A program made the position numbers and the translations under genes. Below are positions 48,213-61,814 of a stretch of 64,000 nucleotides of DNA, in pieces; positions within the stretch are counted from its first letter, which is position 1, and the number at the start of each line of letters is the position of its first letter. The stretch spans positions 37,919,059 through 37,983,058 of the forward strand of contig NC_066313.1 of the NCBI RefSeq assembly GCF_022539315.1, given 5' to 3'. The DNA is from Serinus canaria. Taxonomy: Eukaryota > Chordata > Aves > Passeriformes > Fringillidae. Under the pieces are notes generated by a model. The model was given only the letters and a program-made list of their open reading frames with translations, was not told the origin of the DNA and made no database searches.

Positions 48213-51200
48213 TATTTCCATAAACTGTATACAAGTTGAATTTAGTTTTCTAGCCTTCTGTGCAAATGACACATAAAGATATCTTTGTGGATGTGACAGG
48301 ACTTCAAACTCTTTTTAAACAAGACAACTCATTTTTTTTAAGAGCTGTTTGGGACACCTAGGCTTCTTGCCCTCTTTTGAGTTACAGCTGAGACTAAAAA
48401 CTCTATGCAATTAAGCAAAAGTGTGAAGTTTTAGAAAGAACTTGTCATCATTACCTGTGGAATCACACATTGGAAGACTCAGGCTCTACCTGATGGACCA
48501 CAGCCCCTCAACAGCTGGGAATAGATAACTACCTAGCAGATAAGAGTGATGTGTTAGAAACATTTCCACCAGCATCACAGAAATGTTGTCCATCAGCTAT
48601 GCAATGCTTTCATGGCTTTTTCTAAACTTAAGAGCTGCTTTATGCCACAGTGTGAGGCTGGAGCCTCAGAGCACATGCCCATCCTGATGACGAATATTCA
48701 CTTAACATTCAGAAATATCCTACTCATATTTCATGGTGTTTTTGCAAGGCATACTTCCTGAAATAACTTCTGTGATCCAGATGTTCACAAATACAAGCAA
48801 GACTAAGAGTGACTGTCATCTATCATTCTTTATGACCCCATGTTGTTTTTAGATTATTTTGAGTATGTAAGCCTGACTAACACATTTAATGAATGTGAAC
48901 AAGGGCTTTTTGTTTATTTGTTTGGTTTTTTTTTCTCCAGAAGTTAGCAATTGTGCTTGAATTTCATCCTGTTTTGGATATTAATTCTGCTTTCTTTTTA
49001 GTATCTAATTTAGTGGTCCAATTAGGAAACAACTTTCTCTGAACACCCTTTATTATTCATGGAAAAAAAGTAGATGTCTCATCCTGGATTAATTCCATGT
49101 AACTAGGGCAGGTTAATTGCTGGGTTTTCTATCTTTTGAACAGAGAGAGTGAGAGCTAAGCTCTGCCTTCAGCAGGATCTCTCCCTCTGGACGTGTCAAC
49201 CTCCCTCTACTAAAGGACAAAAGGAGCCAGAGGGGACTGGCCTCTGAAGACAGGCACCTAAATTTGATTTTCTTTAATTTAGTTGATGTGATTAAATTTG
49301 ATCATGTGTGAGTTTTATCATCATTTGGACTTTTAATACAACAGTCCTTTATTTATTCTGAACTAGCTCATTGGGAAAACACTTTGGGTTTGTGCTGTTT
49401 TGAATGCTATGCTTTCCTAAAGCCTCTCTGCCAAGGACTCCACAAATTTACCTATGCCAATAACAGAGGTTTAAGGAGAGGGTCAGATTGTCTCTGACTA
49501 CAAAACCTTGGGGTGACATCCTGAACAGTAACCCTGGCCACAGTCTAAAATTAATTACAGCACAGAGCTAAGTAAAGAGGACTATGACTTCTCTGTCACT
49601 GCTAGAAATTTCTGTTCTTCACATAAATTGTCTTTGTCACAGAGTATTTTTGAAGTGCAATTGGAATGTACATACAATTGGATACAATTGGATGCAATTA
49701 CCTCAGAAGTCAGGTACTTAACAAATATCTCCCTCAGGAAACTACTCTGAGACTTGATGGTTTACAATGAGAAGCCAGACCCTAATTCTCTCCATCCTTA
49801 CACACACACACAATAACATTTAGGTTAACACTCCAGTCTTTGTCATAGCTATTCAAGGCCATTTTAACAGTTTAGGCTGTTGATACAGTATTCTTTATAG
49901 TCTTAAAGCTCAATATTCAGGCTTAGTAGACTGGATTTATGCAAAAAATATGAGTTTTGGGACAAAGTCTTCATTTCTGCTTGCAGCAAATACAAACCAG
50001 ATGAATTCTTCACAGTCTTTATGGTGTGCAGAATATATTCAGGAGAGAATCCATGTGGCTATATGTTCCTGCTCTCATCATATTCCCAAGAGTAGTTTCT
50101 GTGTTATGCCATGCTCATGGGCAGCCTCCTTCCTTCAGCCTGCTGTTGCCACCCACCAAACTTATCCCAGCTTTGTTTCACTTTCAGGGACAAACACAGA
50201 ATTAATGCTAAGTGGATGTTGTAAGCAATGTCAACTTCCTTCATATTTGTGGAAATATTTCTTCTCAACAGTTCAATTCAAATATGTTTCCTTCAATATC
50301 AAGAAATGCCTTATGTTTGTGGCACAGAAGCATTTATCACTTCAAGAGCTGTCCAGAACAGGAGATGACTGTTCTGTCTTGGAAAAATATTCAGCATGTA
50401 ATATTTTCCCTCCTATTCTGTATTTCTGCATCTGCCTCTGCTTCTATCTCTGCCTCTCCCTGGGTCTTTATGTCTTAGTGCCTTTAATTCTTTCAAGAAA
50501 CTATATAGAAATATATACATATATATTTACCAGCTAGTAATTGAAAGAAGATTCTAGTTCAGCTGCTGTCATGCCACCAAAATCTTTATCTTTTTCAAAT
50601 TGTGCTGTGAATTTTGAAACTAACAATTTTTTTCATTTCCAAAGCCTTTAAACAAGATATTTGAAGTTTTTTGCTGTAAAGTTTTAAAGTTTTGTTTTGT
50701 TTTTTCTTTAGCTAGCAATTTATCAAATCTATTTCCTTAAGAAGTATTGCATTCAATTAAATGACATTTTTCAATCTGAAAAAAAAAAACTCTTCTTCAA
50801 AATATGACCAGTAGTTCCACAGTTTTTTTCAAGAAAAAATTGCAGTAGGCTGTGTGAGGGTGGATGTGGTGCATTCTTGTAAGTCTTCTAGAGTTTCTGC
50901 ACAACTACAAATGTGACAAGAATAGCAATTCTTTCTGCACCTGTATTAGAGGAGCTGAGATTGCAAACCAGCTACTGACATTGAGGATGACATGTTTTGA
51001 TCTAGGTCTTCTTTCTTGTATAAATAATAAGCTGTATTTTTGGGTTTTGTTGTTTGTTCACCGAGACAAGAGGCTGCTGCATCGCTCTGTTGTGGGCAAA
51101 TGGAAGGAAGCTGTTTCTTCATATGCATGCTGTAAACATATTAGAGTTATTTTTATAGATGAAGGATATCATGTGAACCCTTTCCCATTTCTGTAATTGA

Positions 51201-51404
51201 TTTATAAATATGATAATAAAGAATAGTTTCAGATCAAGGGAGGAAATGACCCCTCTTTCCTCTGCTTTCTGGTACAAACTGGAAGCAAGGAAGAAAAATT
51301 ATACTTTACTTGACAGCTCTGGCAATAATGAGAACTGGCCTTATAATATAAATGCATCACTGGTATCTTGACTTAAATTTGATTTACAGTTTTCATAATG
51401 CTTT

Positions 51405-51470
51405 CCCTTACTTATGCCTTCCTTCATTTCCTTCTTCCCTCTTTTTCTTTTTTTTTTTTTTTTTTCCTCT
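51405..51470 (+). repeat. Pyrimidine-rich tract with 18-T run
   Basis: A C/T-rich run leads into 18 consecutive T at 51448-51465 followed by cctct. It could be an A-rich retroposon tail on the - strand, but no element body is recognised on either side. Confidence 0.85.
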
Positions 51471-53916
51471 GGGGAGTTTCAGTTTTATGTTGCAGTCTTG
51501 GACTCTCTCAGGCTCTTCCTAAGACTTATTGCAGACCTTCACTTTTCCTTCCTTAAACTTTTACCTCTCTTAATACTCAGGAAAAGTTTTGGCTTAGTTT
51601 GTAATTAATCATGCATAACATAAAGACACTGCATCCAAATCAGCACAAGGATCAAGTGTCCCATTGGAGAGGACAATATTTCTAGGAAAGGACCCACAGT
51701 CATGCACAGTCATCCACTGTGAAAGAAATGTTCAGGGGCACCACCAGAAGGAAAGATGCGTGCACCATTTCAGAATTGCCCTGAAGAGTTTCTCTGCTGT
51801 GTACACTGAACTCATGCTCTATGTCCAAGAGCAAAAAACATGATTAAATCTATTGTGATTGAAGGTTTGAACTACTTCTCTGAATAGAGGGGGAAAAAAA
51901 GAAACACTCTGAGGTTTTTTTTTGTAGAAGGTGAACTGCTTTGCCTAAATAATCAAGCTGAAAGCTGTGCTGGTCAAAGGCAATTTTAGTGGCTCATGTG
52001 GAGTACCCTCTGTAGTGACTGAGAGATAGTGAGGAATGAACCTCTTTATGTGTGGTCATGAGGAGCAGAGTATACACAGGATAAAAATATTAAAGGTATC
52101 CAACTGATTTACAAATCTATGTTTCTTAAAATATAAAATCTTGGCTTGCTAAGTACTGATGTAAATTGAGAGTAAAAGGAATGTAGAGTCTTAAGTAACT
52201 TCTGGGCATTTGGATGCTTTTTGATGATAAAAATATATTTTCTTCATAATAAAGACAAGAGGAGTAGCTTTTGTCCACTTTCTCCCACTGTAAATCTAAG
52301 GTCAATGAAGTTACACTGTTACAAAGGTGGTAAAATTAAGAGCAGCTCTCTCCTTTACATTTTCACCCAACATATTTATTAAAATTCAGATTTTCTGATT
52401 TAATTTTCAGAAGCAAGGTGCTTTATGAGTGTTGAATCTGATTTCATGCACATTCTCACCTGTTTAAGTCCTAAAATCCTTTTACAGTGCCTAGCTTTTT
52501 TTACCACCTGATGGTTAGAGGAAGAAAAGGAAAACCACATCTAAATAAGTCTGTATAGAGAGGAATAGGGATCCTGAAATGGGGACTAATTCTTAGAAAT
52601 TTAAGCCGAGAAATTTTGAATGGTAATTTCTTCTGCCAGAATATTCATGTCTCTATATTCACATTTTAATTGATCAGGGTAGAGAAGGGGTGGATGTGCT
52701 ACATTTTATTGTTTAGATATAGGCAATCCTTAACTGTATTTTGATTTTAAACTGTCCTGAATGGTTTTAAAATTACTTTATGCCTTCAACATGGTGATCA
52801 ATCACTATGATTCCAATTAAAGATTAAAGAAAATCCTAGAAGCCAACCTCTTTTATTATAAATACAAAATCATGATGTTATGATGTATTTCAATAAGAAG
52901 TGAAGTCACAACACAATATTTTTAGAAAAATTAAACATTTTCTTATACAAATAAATTATTAACAAAATAAACATTCCTTTTCTATTTACCAGTGAAGCTT
53001 AATTTTGTATATTTGTAAGCAGTGTTTTAAAAGGGAACTGGGAGCTGGTATGGCATCATGATATTAAATTGCCCACTTTTTCTTCTGGGCTAAGGAGCCT
53101 GAAGTGCCTCAACCATAAACCAGGAGTATTGAAATGTGTTCAACTCTGGCGACTTAAATATATTTTTAAATTACTACAGTTTAGAATTTTTTCATATACC
53201 AGGTTACAAGTACCTGTCCCTTTATGCACTATGGCAAGTGCACAGTAATGCAGTTCACCTTCACCTTTTCTCATGGATAGCTTGCCTGACTTGAATGACC
53301 TTTCTGTGCCATGGGCTGAGAGTATGCACAGTGTTAGAGCTGCTTCATAATGTGAAAAGCTGGGATGGATTTAATTATAGACTCAAGCTTTAGAATAGTG
53401 AAATGCAAATCTACCCATATTAGCTGAGAAAGGCACACATATCTATGAAGATGTGTTCATAGAGAAACCACTCTAGACCTTCAAGTTGCGCTTGTTTTCT
53501 TAGAACAAAATTATCCTTTCAGGTTTTAACTAGGACATAACAGAGGCACCAAAACATCAGAAGAAAATTTATATCTGAATTTCAGGCCTGATTTGCACAT
53601 CTGTTTTACAATTTTTCAACTCTATACTACTAAAAGTCCTGCCTTTCCTGTGGGATGATGAGCAAAGTTCTGTACTGCCTTTTCCTGACAATAATGGAAG
53701 ATAATAAGGATGCTATTAGAAGAGTCCCTGGAGCCATAAAAAGCAAAAAGCACAGAAGCCTGAAGAGATGGCAACATAAGCAATTGAAAACAGTATGTGG
53801 TGTGAACAGCCCACAAATGTCAGACTGTGCAACTTTGTGCTGAAAACAAAAAAAATCAAACTGGGAGAAAGCACTCATTCTGCAGATACTACATTTAAAA
53901 AGACCAGTCAACATCA

Positions 53917-53947
53917 GAAAACAAAACAAAACCAAAAAAAAAAAAAT
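53917..53947 (+). repeat. A-rich (CAAAA)n tract
   Basis: gaaaacaaaacaaaacc followed by a 13-A run. It is low-complexity sequence of the same type as at 2585 and 54211. Confidence 0.85.
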
Positions 53948-54210
53948 CACAGTTAAGAGAAAAAAATGCCACTCTTGTCTGTACATTCAGGCGCATCCAT
54001 TTAGGTAAGATACATTTTATCATCGTGGTACTGACTCCTTTGGCAGGCATTAATCTACTATGGGCAAGTGACAATTCAACAAAAAAATGAAATGGTGCTT
54101 TACTTCTTTTCAAAGTAACAGCACTAGCACTCAGGGAGCAGCAGTCATTGGGGTTGGTAATGCAAAGCCCAAGGGCACAGTCTAACACAACATAACCCTC
54201 AATGTCACAG

Positions 54211-54300
54211 AAAAAAAAAAAAAAAACCAAACCCAGACAAACAAAAAATAAATCCAAAAAAACCAACACCTCCCAAAAAAAAAAAAAATCAACAACAAAA
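54211..54300 (+). repeat. A/C-rich low-complexity tract
   Basis: A 16-A run, then accaaacccagacaaac, further A-runs up to 14, and (CAA)n. The overlapping - strand frame rich in phenylalanine and valine is a composition artefact. Confidence 0.88.
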
Positions 54301-54471
54301 CTTCATCCTAACATTGGAGATTGTTTTACCTCTATCTATTCACCAGTCAAAGCTGAGACAGCAGTATAAGGAGATCATATAACACAAGAACCACAGAGAT
54401 ATTTTGCGATGAAAAACCATTTCACTGGAAAATACGAACTGGTGGATTATAAAATATTCCACTGAAAACCT

Positions 54472-54511
54472 CCTGAGCTTTCAGCAAGCAAACCTACACT
54501 GAAAGCTCAGG
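54472..54511. repeat. 13-bp perfect inverted repeat
   Basis: cctgagctttcag (54472-54484) and its exact reverse complement (54499-54511) flank a 14-base loop. No promoter or processing signal is visible. Confidence 0.93.
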
Positions 54512-55081
54512 AAAACTCCACATTACTCTGTCTAGATTCTTGGCATACTACTCCTCATGCAGCAGCTCTGGGACACTTAATGTACTTATGCTAATCAAGC
54601 ATGCCTGAATTCTCAACATTTGTGTCTCTGCCTGATACATTTGGGACAATGAACCTGATTCTGACAGTAAACCCAGTTCTTGCCATGGCACCTGTAAATG
54701 TCTAATTCACAATTCTGAGTCAGCCTGCTTGTGGGTTTTCTTTCAAACTGTGGGCAAGAAGAGCACCTCTGTACCCTGCATCATGTACAGGAAGCCTGGA
54801 AGCACAGGCTATAGAGGATGATTTTCAGGACAGGCAGTCTCGGCAAAAGACAGAAGCTCTGGGACTTGCAGGTCCACCCAGATCTGATTTCTGGCCCTGT
54901 GGAAACAACATTATTCCAGAATATGGAAAAAATAATGAAGCAACAGCAGTCTGAAGCGCAGTCCCCAAGGGCTCAGTATTTAGGACTAAGGCATTAACTC
55001 TGGCAGAGCGAGTGCATCCCATGCAGCAGCTCTGTGAGAAAGAGGGCAGGTGTCTCAGGAGAGCTGTGCAGCTATTCCTCC

Positions 55082-55462
55082 ATGCTGGTTTTGCCTGGGA
55101 TAGAGTTAATTTTCCTCTCAGTAGCTTGCATGTGGCTGTGATTTGGGCTCGTACTGGAAACTGTGTTGCTCATGCAGAAATGTTTTCGGACTGCTGAGAG
55201 CTCTAACAGCGTCAAGGCTTCTTCTGCTCCTCACCCCGCTGTACCAGAGAGGAACCTGTGGGTGCACAATGAATTGGAAGGGAACACAGCTAGGATAGCT
55301 GACCCCAAATCACTCAAATAATATTCCACACCCTATGGCATCATGATCAGTAATAAAAAGTTGGTTGAAGAGGGAGGAGAGAGGTATATTGTGAGATAAG
55401 TCATTCATCTTCCTGAGTAACATGTGATTGAGCCCTGCTTTCCTGGGAATGGCTGAACACTA
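55082..55462 (+). mobile_element. 5' portion of a family A LTR
   Basis: Read on the + strand this begins atgctggttttgcctgggat and continues with tagagttaattttcctctca (55101), gaaatgttttcggactgctg (55178), agcgtcaaggcttcttctgc (55208), ggaagggaacacagctagga (55278), gctgaccccaaatcactcaa (55299) and agccctgctttcctgggaat (55432), ending recognisably at ggctgaacac (55460). This order matches the - strand copies at 6061 and 25373. A TATA-like taataaaaag lies at 55351-55360 where the LTR promoter would be expected. The R/U5 half is missing and no viral gene follows, so it is a truncated solo LTR. The 61-codon frame at 55012-55197 is unrelated to any known protein. Confidence 0.8.
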
Positions 55463-58400
55463 CATTTAGTTTTGCATCTCCAACTGTATTCTTCAATGGA
55501 ATAAGAAAATATTTGAATTCCCTAGAAAAGAAAAATAAAGCAAGTGGTTTTCCTGTCAGCTGCACTTGTCACACATTTTCTGTAGGGTAATAAGCATTCT
55601 TAGATCTCAGACTTCATCTAGTACTCCTAGAAATACACTTCACAAAGGTATAATGCTTCTTTCAAACACAAGTTACAGGCACATCTCAGCTTTTTTCTGG
55701 CTTTTTCTATTGCATGAGTATTGTGCTGAGGTTGATTAGTATAGAAACAGATCTGGTTATATCAACTCAGTTTTACTATACTGAACCAAGAGGGTTTTAT
55801 TCTCCAAAACCAATCTATCACCTACCCTTTTTTTAAAGTTTAATATTACCTAACTTCAGATATTTAAAATAATAAGGCAGATGCAGTATAAGCTTATTTT
55901 CTAGGGTCCATCTACAGGCTGGTTGTAACCAATTATTCTTCTAAAAATCTTAGGCTTGCCCTTAAGAACAGTCTTGTTCTGTTTGTTTTAAAACTTAATC
56001 TCTCATGGAATATGCATGAGTTCATCAGACAGTCAAGAAACAAAGCAGTGGGCAGTACTGAGCAGAGGGGAACCATGTGGGGAACCCTGCACCTGCTAAG
56101 CTCAGTCTAAGCCCTGATGTGTGGACTGCTGGGGAGCTTCCTTGGGGTGTCGTCTGTGTTATTACTCTATCCAGGGCTGAAAACAATTCCTGTAGAATTT
56201 TCTGCTAAACACACAGCTGGAAAGATAATGTTCATGCTGTAGGAGTTTGATTTTTGAAGGTATTTCATTAATTTTTCTGTTGTTTCCTGCACTATCATCT
56301 CTCTGAATCTTGTATAAATTGTGGCGTCTTGCATGCAAAGCTCTGTGAAGTTCCAAGCAGTACATGTGCACTTACAGGAGATTTAAAGGATAGTTTCTGT
56401 GATAGTCTACAGCTCCCTGTTGACATCAATGAGATTCAAAGTTAGATAGAGTTATAGAAAGTGAATTATGAAAATGAGTAGATTTGTTCAATAGTTTCCC
56501 TTTTATATCAAGGTATTAGTAATATTTACTTTTTTACTTGGAGTTATGTTTCAACATAATTTCCTGCAAAGGAACATGTTCTTCAGCAAATTTCATGGCC
56601 AGGGAATCTGAATATCAGCGAGAATTAAACAATGTATGATAAGAATTCCTTTTGACTTTATTTTAAATGTTATGAAAAAGTATTTAAGGCATAATAGATC
56701 AAAGCTCTTAAATTTCTTTAAGGGTTCATTATGGAGGGTTACAATGGATGCCAGTAATGGAGTGGTGTACAGAGCCACGCGTGTCAGACAATCACATCAT
56801 TACACATGACAAAATGAAATATTCTTTCAGGCTATTTACACAACATTCCTTTTATGTAATGGAAAGGGACTTGTAAGCTTTTCAAGAGTGGACAAATTAT
56901 GTTTTTCTGGGATAAGGCAAAGTATCAGGAAACCTTGCAATCAATAATTCAATTTACCATTTCTCAGAATTAATCCTTAATGACTTTTTCCCCCCTTGCA
57001 TTGATAGGAAATCTACACAGAATTGCCAGGCTGCAAAGTCAAAAATATATTGTTTCCATCTTGGAAATTATAATGGTGAAAATAATTCAGACTGACTGAA
57101 GACAGAGGCAATACCACAAACTAGGGCAGTCCATGGCTATTATAATTATTTTTAAATACTTGGTGTCAGAGGAGCAAGGGAGAGTATACCAGCAGTTAAA
57201 TATCCATAGAGTGATATAGGATCTTTTTTCAAGGCAGAAATGATGGATAAAACAGATTTGTTGGCTCTGCAGGAGATTATTGAGAATGCTTAGAGTTGAA
57301 GCAGAGAAGTTTATAATCAAAATCTCAGTCTTGGTAGGACAGGGTAGGAACTGGGTGCTCTGCCACATTAGAACACTTCCATGAATATCTGTACTTTGGG
57401 CAGGATTAGTCCTTCCTTCCTTGGAATCAGCTTTTGGGTTCCTCACAGCAGTGAGCACAGGGATGATGTGCTCTGTATTAAACAGCTAGAGACGATGGCA
57501 AGCACTGGGTGACCGTGTAAGCACAGATTAAGGGGTTGTTGGTCTGTTGGTTTCTTTGTAAGGATCTCATTGATCTAGAACACTGCTACAAAGAGTAAAA
57601 AAAAGTTATCTGAAACAAAGAAGTAAGCTCTCTGTTTCCTAACATAGAAAGTACTATCAGGAAAAGCTTAGTGGAACAGAGAGAGACAGAGAAAAAAAAG
57701 AATTTTTTAATTAATAGATATTTACAATACAAGTAGCCTAAAAAGAAAAATATAATATGGAATTTTGCTTCTATGAAGGCTCCTTGTGTCCTGCCCACAG
57801 AGCTAGAGGTATTTTTCAATTAGCAATTAGGTCTCCAAAATTAATTTTATAGTGATAGAAATTATTAGGGCATTTATAAAAAAAAATTTTCAAATTTTTT
57901 TTTTAAATATAAATCCAATAATTTTATTTTGGCAGCTCTAATGTATATAATTCAAAATTTTGATTTTGTTTTAAAATATGTTTTATAAGTTTTTAAATTG
58001 GAGGAAAAATAGTTTCAGTACTTTAGAGACATATTAATCAACTTCAGACTGATACAGCAACAGTTTATTTTAGTTTATTTTATTTAATAATTATAAAAAT
58101 CAACTGCATTCTCCCTCTCAAAATTATATATAAATCAGATATCATTTTAAGGACAATCAATTAATTGTTTTGTGGTGTTTCAAATACTGGAGTTCTCAGA
58201 AATGTCTGTTGTGGCTCAAAGTCCCATAATTTTCAAAGTCCCTTTTTTCCCCAGACCTGGAAAAAAATCTAAGTGAATTCAGGTGAAAAACAGCCATCAT
58301 CTCAGCAGAAGTTAGCTGAACTTAACTCTTTTCAATTAACTATATTTGCCAAGCAAACCTCTCATTTCTCCACCTTAGGGCTTACTCTTCGATACCAGTT

Positions 58401-61400
58401 GTTGTAAGAGAGGGCTGCTTGTAAATTCAGCAAAGAAAAAGACAAATATAATCCCAGATTTAGGACTTAGAGAATTTAAGTGTTACCTAAAGTCACTCTT
58501 GTACTCTTTTTCTCTGCACTTTTTGATAGGTATGATGGAGCAACTCATAGAAACAATATTTTTGAAGGAAAAATCATCATCACAGGACTTATTAGTTAAT
58601 TAAGTGTAGGGAGCTCACTGTCCCTGGCAGAAAACCTGGCTATTTTTCATTAAAAATGTAAAATTGTCAATGTTTTTTGCATGCTGTAGCGTCCAAAAAA
58701 ATAATTACACCTCAATGGTACTTTTGTCAAGTTTTCTTCATTTATGGATTTGTTTATAAAAAAAGGAGTTGGTCTCATTTGAATTAATGGATTTTATGCC
58801 TTTTTAAACACCGATGTATTTTCACCATTGTGCACCAATTCTGGTGAAGTACTGTGAGTAATCCAGAAATGCAAACATGTAATGGTGCAGCTATTCATGA
58901 GCTAAATGTCATCAGGTGCTAGATTTAACATATATTGCATTAGCTAGTTCTTGCTAATTGGGTAAACATCTGCAAAATATGAGGCACCTGAGAGTCTTGA
59001 ACTTAAAGTTAAGACTGGGACTCAAGAGATCTTGGCTTGTTTTGTATTTGTACCAAAGACTCTTATTCTGTTTGCCAGGTTTCCCCACTGCCACCTTTCT
59101 GACAGGTCTTGATTGACAGCACCGAGTTGATTCATATTTGAGGAGATCATCACAAAAACTCTTGCGAGAGTTATACTGAAGTTCCTGGTGTTGTGGGAGA
59201 CAATTTTTCACACTCACAAATGGGAATAAAGCTATTTAAAAAGCAATTCTAATTAAAGATGTAAAGAAAACTCTTACAACATGGATGAACATGACCATTC
59301 TACACAGTTCTCGAAGAATATTTTAGAGCGTCTTTTCTAAAAATAATCTTACACTTTATGCTTGACCAAATGCTACTTTTTGTGTTTCTGCTCACTTCTA
59401 AAAGCTGTGCCTTGTGCCCACATGTTCACAAACTGATTAAGGTAACTTGGGCAGCTTTTCTTTCAGTTTTCTGTTCTCAGCAGAGGTGGTGCAGAGCTGT
59501 GAAACAACCACAGCTTCTTTAGCCCACCAGAAAAGCCTAAACAGTTTCTTCATAAAGGTTGCACACAGTCCCTTGTTTCTTACTTTCTTTCCCAGAGTTT
59601 AGCTTTTGGGTTTTGGTTGAGGAAGTAAAAGACTTTTCATCTCTTTCTCCTTTACTCCACCAGAAGTCAACACTATGACCTTCCCTTCCTGTGACTCACC
59701 CCCTCCCAATTTTTGGACGAAGGCTTGTGACAGTTTTGCTTTCTCTTTTTTCCTCAACATCAGCAGTGGATGTGCTTTTCTACCTTAATATTCACTCAGG
59801 TGGTTGATCTACCTAGTTTTATTCTGGGCACTTGGGTTGCCAAAAACCAGTGCAATTTTGCACAAAGTTTTTTTGCTTGTTCTTTGCAAAAGAAAACACC
59901 GTGCTTGAAGTTTTTACATACAGGAGGGGGAGGAGGAAGAGAACCAGTGGGAGATGATGTTACTCCTGAAGGGGTTTCATCCTTCAATACCTGGCTTTTT
60001 CTGAGCTGCGGTACTGCTATGCAGATTTCTCCTTGACTACAATGAAGGTACAGTCAGAACAAATTCAGGTCTCCTCAGCTCTGGGCATTTTACAAGACCA
60101 AAGCCACAGGGCAATGATCTGAGATCACCCCTTGTATTGTCCTATATCACCCCTCAAGAACAGCCTGACACCTTTATTCCTTATTTTACTTCAAAATCAG
60201 AAAAATTGTTGCAGCCTCAAGACCCAGCATAACATTTTCATACTAGCCAAGGCTTGCACTGTTGCATTGCTTTTTACTGCCAACCCAATTTCATATTAGT
60301 TTGACCTGTGTATATGTTATTTTGTTCTACATCCTATTTCCAAAATTCATCCTATTTTCAGATACATTCTGACTGCAACCCTTAGACCTTTATTTGTCTT
60401 ATTCTTATTCTTTTCCAGCCTTAAGTGTTAAATATTTATGCCTTTCATCTTTTTGTATGATTCATAACAACCAGTATTACGCCATGTCCCGAATGTAAAA
60501 TAAGTCTACATAGGTAATATATTACACTGGTCAAATCTAGAACTGTGACTTGATACCCAGGACAAAGATGGACAAATGAAAAGCTAATGAAGTAAACCAG
60601 TACATCCCAGGAAAAAAAGAAAAAAACAACAAAAAACCCATCCAATGAACAAATAAGAGTTTGCACACCTTCATTTGAAGCACCTAATCACTGACTATAT
60701 GAGAGGCCAGAAAAAAAAAACCACTTTCAGCAAAACTTCAGTACTTCAAGGTAGTTTGTTGTTGTTTATTTTTGTGGAAAGAAAACAATTTTAATTTTTT
60801 TTCTATGGGTTTGGAATTCTTTAAAATAAGAAGTAAATTAGAATATTGTGCCCACAACTAGCTAACAGATATAATCAGTGGTTGGGATTTCTATGGGCCC
60901 TGAAAGGTCCACTTACAAGTTCTTGCTGGTTCCTAATCATAGGAACTCTCTGAATGTATTTAAATGACAAAAAAAAACAGATAACTCAAAATTTGTTTTG
61001 CTAGTAAGGAACCATATTTTCACACAGAAGGACTGAGCATGACATAGCACATAAAACCTCCAGGTTCAAATCCCACAACAAAGTCAAAAGAAGAAGAATT
61101 TAAATCTTATCCTCTTAATGCTAAGAGAAATCCCCAACTCTTGAAATAGATCTACTTTCAAAAAAACACTTTTTTCTATTTAGGGGAAAATAAATGTATC
61201 TGGGACTGAAGTTACTTATTCAACACAAGTTTTTCTAAACAAACTGCTTTTATATTGTCTTATCCCCCCAAAAAATATTAATCAATCTCAGAATACTGTA
61301 AAACAAGGAAAGAATTTCTGATTTTATCAGCTCTCTGATAGCTGCAGTGCATATTGCAAACTATCTGCTGCTTGACTGTGTGGAAATAAATATCACTGCC

Positions 61401-61788
61401 ATACTGATACAGGTTCTTATTTTCTGGGACCAAAACTGTACACACAAAAATTTTCACATAATTTCTCGTATTTCCCTTTACCATAGATGATTTTACTCAC
61501 CTAAACTGCAGATTCTGAGAGTGTTTCATTCTTTAAATGTTTCATTTATTTCAGTAACATCAGGTGAATTATTTTCAAAACAGGCAGCTGACACATATGT
61601 ACTAGTAGCTGCCATTTATTGTGATGGTCATACAGAATAACATTTTAGAAGGAAATAATTTTTCCTTTCTTTGAGGAAGATTTATGCTTAAAAAATAAAA
61701 ATATTATATAAAAAATAGGTACTAGATTGTCATCTAAGTTAAGCTGATTTATGTTTTCCTGGTAATTTTCAAAAGTGCATGTGTATGA

Positions 61789-61814
61789 ACTAATAGAATG
61801 GACTAATAGAATTT
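61789..61814. repeat. 13-bp tandem duplication
   Basis: actaatagaatgg (61789-61801) is followed directly by actaatagaattt (61802-61814). Confidence 0.85.

Larger units (their letters stand above)
45621..55081. other. Gene-free AT-rich stretch with the longest unexplained frame
   Basis: About 9.5 kb with no recognisable exon, RNA gene or transposon. It contains an A/G tract (48151-48212), a pyrimidine and poly(T) tract (51405-51470), A/C-rich islands at 53917-53947 and 54211-54300, and a hairpin at 54472-54511. A 195-codon + strand frame at 49950-50537 is the longest in the window but resembles no family I know; see findings. Confidence 0.5.

Noticed and set aside
61053..61063. ggttcaaatcc, resembling a tRNA B box
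   Set aside because: The bases around it do not form a T-stem, and no A box, anticodon arm or acceptor stem can be folded upstream.
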